NCBI GenBank assembly: GCA_033239005.1
Contig: BSQZ01000012.1
Coordinates: forward strand, 151,001-215,000
DNA length: 64,000 nt
From: Lamellibrachia satsuma
Lineage: Eukaryota > Annelida > Polychaeta > Sabellida > Siboglinidae
Direction: 5' to 3'
The position numbers and the translations under genes are program-made. Below are positions 43,775 to 64,000 of the stretch, piece after piece (position 1 is the stretch's first letter; every line of letters starts with the position of its first letter). A model generated the notes under the pieces. That model was not told where the DNA came from and ran no database searches. It saw nothing but the letters and a program-made list of their open reading frames with translations.

Positions 43775-44578
43775 CAGCGGAACCTCACTATTAGGGCAAA
43801 AATGATCCTAGTAGCGAGGTGACCTTAACACTGAATATGGGCACTGAAGCGTCATGGGAAGTGGATAAATGGCTCAGATGCGTGTTATTTTAATAGCGAT
43901 GCATATTAAGCAAATACATTGTTAATGTCATGTGCAGTATAGTGTCTGAATTATTTATGGATACAGTTACAGGGTGTACTTGCTTTTCTTAAAATGTTAA
44001 GTAAGTTATAGAGAGCACAAGATGTAATATGATTTAGTAAAACCATATAATGTGTTTATGCACGAAACTGTAGATACAGCTGTATATACAAATGAAAATT
44101 CTCTCCTGCAAGCTACGTAAGCTCTACTGCACGTTAGCTGTATTCTACTGTACGGTAGTCATTCATGGTGGTTTGCAAATATCTCCCATGGGAGAGCTTC
44201 TCCCATGGGAGATATTTAACTGTAAGTTCAGCCTCAGTCTGGACAGCATGTTGGTACACTGCATCCACTCCCCTGTCACTGGCGAACGGTTTCAAATCTT
44301 CAGCCTTCTGCATGGCCTGTGTGTTGTATGCCGAGTTGATGGTTTGTCGGTTCATACTTGCCGGTTCGATCGTTGTTATCGAACAAATCGAGAAACTTCC
44401 TCGGTTTTCAAAATTGTGGATCGGCCGATATCGAATCGTTCAGCCAACTGCCGATGGCTTCTGCCACTGCTATCTCCTGATCAAATCTATTTTTGTTTGT
44501 AAACTCATCTCATTCCTAACAGGTCTTTCTTCCATTTCGTATACACCGGTAATAATCAATTTGTAAATCGTATTGCAT
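43775..44578 (-). mobile_element. pogo/Tigger-like DNA transposon relic (copy 1), truncated by the duplication junction
   Basis: The terminus CAGCGGAACCTCACTATTAG follows TA directly and resembles pogo/Tigger ends. Minus-strand coding remnants and a perfect hairpin at 44178-44218 are inside. Compared with copy 2, one additional C near 44486 breaks the helix-turn-helix frame. The element stops at the copy 1/copy 2 junction. Confidence 0.7.
44178..44218. repeat. Perfect hairpin, 18-bp arms (copy 1)
   Basis: AAATATCTCCCATGGGAG, loop AGCTT, CTCCCATGGGAGATATTT. Each arm contains the 12-bp palindrome CTCCCATGGGAG. Confidence 0.95.
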
Positions 44579-44749
44579 GTCAGAAAGACCTGCCACATCG
44601 AATAGACATCCCGTATGGAATATGGATCTTTGTGAATTAGGAACTGTAAGTCTGTATCTCGTTTTGTACGGATTTGTGTCACATTTAAAGAAAAATGATG
44701 ATAAAGTACATATTATCTTGTGTTTATCACACAAGTATGAAATCAAAAG

Positions 44750-45110
44750 AAAAAGTACAGCGGTCGCAACACATATAATTTTGCTGCTAGCATTGGAAGC
44801 AAGCAGACAAATTTCCAAATAACATATCATCTGATAAATGGCGACATTTGTTAGGAATCGAAATAATACCGGCCGACAAAAAAAATAAAAAAGCTGTTTA
44901 TTCTACACTTATTTACATCATGGCAGCTTCGCCACCGAAAAACCGAGAAAGTGCTAATGCAAATTCCATAGCCATGAGTTGGTCGTGTAAGCCGAGACGC
45001 TGAAACGGACAACATAAATTCTACTGATTGAATATTGCCACTTGAATTGTGTTTATGATGTGTTAGTGCTGTACATTGGTAGTATAGCAGATGACCCTGA
45101 TAATAATAGT
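44750..45110. mobile_element. Dispersed repeat (copy of 36290-36640)
   Basis: Same blocks as at 36290, with a deletion around 44810 (GACAAATTTCC for GACAGTTAGGCAAATTTCC). Confidence 0.55.
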
Positions 45111-45284
45111 GTATTTTTTTGTGTGTGAAACTTCCACCACACTTCCACCCCACTTCCACCCCATTCTGACTGAGGCAGGTGACGGAAGTAAGATGTCTGC
45201 AGATGTCCGTCTTGCAGTGTCTATTCGAATGCGAATCGGAGATCCTCTTTAACAAGACCACAGGAAACCAAACCCTTAATGATT

Positions 45285-46200
45285 GACCCATTGTACCAGC
45301 GTAACGAAATGTACGCTAAGGAAAGTTATCTTTGAACATTCATTAGATGTACTGCATTATATTTAGAACATCCAACAGAAAATATACTGCTTGAGATTAA
45401 TGATAATACTGTTATGCAAGTATCTTCTACAATATTTTTCGGTGTCACCATTGATAACAAACTTAATTAAGCTGAACGTATTAGCCAAGTTCAATCATGA
45501 GATCATGCTTGGTCACGTTGTATTACTCGTTTCTATTCCCATACCTGACGTATTGTACGGAAATGTGAGGAAGGGCATTTGATTCAAATTGTTCTAGCAT
45601 TGTAATGGTTAAGAAAGAATGCTTATCTCAGCTAATATATCAGCCCATACAAAGCTTATTTTTAAATTGCTAAATATCTTAACGCTTAGACAACTTTATC
45701 TACTGAATACAAATGTTTATGTATAAATACGACAGTGGTCTTCTACCTTCCATTTTTACAGTATGTTTCAATATAATAAATATGTTCACAGTTACAATAC
45801 AAGACAATCTACACAAATACAAATTTATGGAAACTTTAGAAATACGCCTGCGTTCTATAAGAGTCAAAGGTGCTACAATTTGGAATTATTTTAACATAAC
45901 ACTAGAGTTGATTAGATAGTCAATAATGCGCTACAAATAATGCACTACAAATGTATATTATACAATTATATTACATAATGATGTTAACATGTAACACAAT
46001 CACAATTAGTTTTCTACACCTGCACGCTGTGTTAGTTTATTACTAAGATATGTGAATATATATTGAAATATATACTAGGGATCATAACATTGCATAATGT
46101 TCTTCCCCTATTGTTCTCTTTATGTTATTAGATAGGATTTCACTCTGATTTGTTCTGTACGTATAAAGAGACACAATAAATTTGAATTGAACTGATATCA
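45285..46200 (+). mobile_element. LINE RT 3' remnant (duplication copy 2)
   Basis: Same RT pieces as 36800-37700, e.g. STIFFGVTIDNKLN and RVKGATIWNYFN, with independent base changes. Confidence 0.8.
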
Positions 46201-47050
46201 AAACATATGTTTATATCCAATGTGGACACATTGAAGAATTAATGCTATTTTTTCAACTTGGTGCAACATTCTTTTTTAGAAAGTCACTTTGAATAGTTTA
46301 ACTTATCACCTATAAGCTAAGTCTCTTTATAACTGTATTACAAACTGATTTGGTTTAATAAACTGTCTTGATTGATTCATCGATCCTCATTAGATCGTGT
46401 TATCAATCTTTGTAGGTGAACCACATTAAACAATAATACAAACATACCAGTTCAACTAAATTTGTACAGCTACCATCAATAGTTGCATTTTATATGGAAA
46501 TATGAAACAATTATCGCGATGTTATCGACTGGTGTAAAACAATTATTGAGAAAGTTATTTTGAGTCAACTATCTGTGACAATACAGAAGTCCCTGAACAC
46601 ATCTTACACCGTCGTATTTTGGCCTTAAAATCAAAACACAAAAGAGAGAGAGTTGCTGTCAGGTGTTTTAATGACCCAAAACCATTTACATGTATTTTCA
46701 AACAAAGCGTATACGCATATATGCGTGTGTGCGAGCGTGCATGCGTGCGTGCATATATTTGCACGCAGGCACCCATTGAAAGTGCCTTCAGTTGTGTTTC
46801 TGAAATGTTCAACAAACATCGGGACTGCTCAACTTAAAAACAAGTTTCAATAGCGTGTATATCATTCATACATTGAACTCAAACACAATGCTATTGAAAT
46901 GAGTAAACGTTGACATGTAAATAATAACTTAAAATAAAAATATACAACAAAAACAATCGTATTTGACTTAACAGAAACGACCAGCTTAGCTAACCTTCAG
47001 ATAACGGACTGTTCTGGGCACTAAACACTTTTCGACACAAGCAAAACTAA
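46200..47050. other. Non-coding AT-rich sequence
   Basis: Copy 2 counterpart of 37700-38580; no gene seen. Confidence 0.6.
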
Positions 47051-47054
47051 ATAT

Positions 47055-47345
47055 CGTCCAGGGTAAATACGGGGTAACGACCACCGAATGACTACCGTCC
47101 AGGGTAAATACGAGGTAACGACCATCGCCATTGAGGTGACCGACCCCGGATGACTGCTGTCCAGGTTAAATACGGGGTAACGACCACCGCCATTAAGGTG
47201 ACCGACCCCGGATGACTACCGTCCAGGGTAAATACGGGATAACGACCACCGCCATTGAGGTGACCGACCCGCGGATGACTGCTGTCCAGGTTAAATACGG
47301 GGTAACGACCACAGCCATTGAGGTGACCGACCCCGGATGACTGCT
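47055..47345. repeat. ~60-63 bp minisatellite, about 5 diverged units
   Basis: Units share GGTTAAATACGGGGTAACGA and CCATTGAGGTGACCGACCCC. Copy 1 has only 3.5 units of a more homogeneous type. Confidence 0.93.
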
Positions 47346-47631
47346 GTGAGGCAGTACCTCGACTCCGGAGCTTCCTCTCTCCTCCTTCCTCTTCACCATC
47401 TCCTTGAGGTCGATATGGAGAACATCGAGGGCGAACAATTAGGCGACTGATGCACATTGTAAACAAGATTGTTTTTATCTTGTCTTAATACACGTTAATA
47501 CACACACATAACGCAACTTTTTTGTTTTCAGTAGTGTACAATCATGTCTTCTTCCGTGCAACAAGTACACACAAAAACACTTATTCCTGGGGTCGATAAT
47601 TTAGTTTAATTGCATATAAAACACTTAAAAC

Positions 47632-47692
47632 TCTCGATTGACAGCCCGTTGCTTTGACCATTAGACCACCGCTTCCCACTGGTGATGTGACG
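47632..47692 (-). mobile_element. tRNA-like SINE head fragment (copy 2)
   Basis: Counterpart of 39095-39155 in the 3' flank of gene C. Confidence 0.5.
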
Positions 47693-47704
47693 TAGGCCGC
47701 CTTC

Positions 47705-63102
<15,398 letters not shown>

Positions 63103-63317
63103 CTGAAAAAAATTGTCAATCACACAGACAGACAGACAGAAATACACTTTTGTTTTATACATTAGATACTAGAGACATGTAGACTTCACTTTATGTGCAT
63201 AGATGTATAAATAACATACCAGTATATGCAACATACTTTTGCAAAAACCCTGTAACTACTTTTCTTTAACTGTTCATCCTAGACGCACTGTTTAGTTTAG
63301 ATATGATGTTTGACAAA

Positions 63318-63585
63318 AAGTGGTTCGCTGTGGTCCGGCAGTTAGAGCACCGGGCTGTCGGTCGAGAGGACCGTGGTTCGAGTCCACCTGCCGCCGTTTC
63401 GAAACTTGGTCAATTTCGTTCACCCCACGTTGCCTGTGTTTTTCGAAAGTGACATTAAAGACAGTTGCTATCTTGTGTCTATGCCAAGGGAAGTAGGAAG
63501 TAAAATTTCCCGCACATTTGAAAATGGATAACATGTCGTAGTGTATGTCTTTAACCAATTCTAGCATCGTTTTGGAAACGTAAAT
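63318..63585 (+). mobile_element. tRNA-derived SINE, best-preserved copy
   Basis: The head has an A-box-like GTGGTCCGGCAGTTAGAGCA and the B box GGTTCGAGTCC, as in tRNA-derived SINEs. The body has GTTCACCCCACGTTGCCT, CTTGTGTCTATGCC and a GAT-rich end. Fragments of this family recur at 21240, 35845, 40945, 49452 and 56685. Confidence 0.75.
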
Positions 63586-63589
63586 AATG

Positions 63590-64000
63590 ATGATGATGCC
63601 GACGATGTCGATGGTGATGATATATGTGATGATATTTATGTTGATAATGGTATTGTTTGTCAGCATTGTAACGAAGAACTACCATAGAATGTTTCGTTTA
63701 CAGCGGTCACATCGCCTATTGCAGTCACAAACTGGCAAGTCAAGTCAAGTCATGGACCTGCAAGTCAAGTCAAGTTTCAAGTGAATCACCAAGTCAAGCC
63801 TTGAGTCATCTCTCTGAATTCCAAGGCAAGTCCGAAGTTGCCAGCGTTCACCAATCGCCATGACTGTTGAGGATTGTCTCCAGTAATTTTGAGCAGAAGA
63901 CATAGGCGGGTGCATCAAACAATTATCAGAAGAAGATATTTTGAGACACATGTTGATGGGTATTACTGTATGTCCTATAAAAGACTTACGTGTACTGCGT
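63590..64000. other. Right edge, no gene seen
   Basis: A TGATGATG stretch at 63587-63625 and irregular CAAGTCAAGT repeats at 63735-63800. No exon equivalent to E5 is found before the edge. Confidence 0.5.

Noticed and set aside
63318..63390. Functional tRNA gene
   Set aside because: A and B boxes are present but the acceptor stem does not close and a SINE body follows; treated as a SINE head.

Overview
This window is animal nuclear DNA. Coding information sits in many short exons (74-302 bp) with GT-AG borders. The introns are full of microsatellites, minisatellites, tRNA-derived SINEs, CR1/Jockey-like LINE fragments and DNA-transposon relics. The host cannot be named from sequence alone. 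A marine invertebrate, perhaps a mollusc, is a guess from the repeat landscape and the kringle/sushi mosaic.

The window is one locus of related genes for large type I membrane proteins built from CCP (sushi) domains. Almost every CCP domain is one exon of 171-192 bp with phase 1 at both ends. In this annotation E1-E22 are exon positions shared between paralogues. Gene A (+, 137-6186) enters from the left edge and has E13-E22. Gene B (+, 10285-35818) is the only gene with its start in the window: E1 signal peptide, E2+E3 one kringle, E4-E21 eighteen CCP domains, E22 transmembrane segment and short basic tail. Gene C (-, 63102 down to 47705) faces gene B tail to tail and has E6-E22; its 5' exons lie beyond the right edge. 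Block D (-, 43228 down to 39173) is a second, intact copy of E19-E22 downstream of gene C. It was made by an ~8.5 kb direct tandem duplication (36092-44578 and 44581-53118).

The exon models add up in frame. Gene A gives 632 residues after its first partial codon. Gene B gives 1,246 residues if its damaged exon E17 is left out. B and C carry lesions in different exons: a 7-bp deletion with TAG in B E17, a TAG in C E7, and a TAA plus lost Cys and Trp in C E14b. The damaged single exons are symmetric, and E14a+E14b is symmetric as a pair, so skipping could restore the frame. The genes may be decaying, or they may tolerate variable domain number.

Between and inside the genes: 6187-10284 is intergenic (SINE-like sequence, a dispersed repeat, a THAP/P-element-like relic with inverted repeats, a 51-bp minisatellite). 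Intron 1 of gene B (10364-16875) holds two LINEs in opposite orientation. The intron between E5 and E6 of gene B holds a ~2 kb 27-bp minisatellite. The duplicated 8.5 kb holds LINE remnants, a pogo/Tigger-like relic with a perfect 18-bp hairpin, and a TA-flanked inverted-repeat element. Functional roles (adhesion or recognition at the cell surface) are inferred from domain families only.
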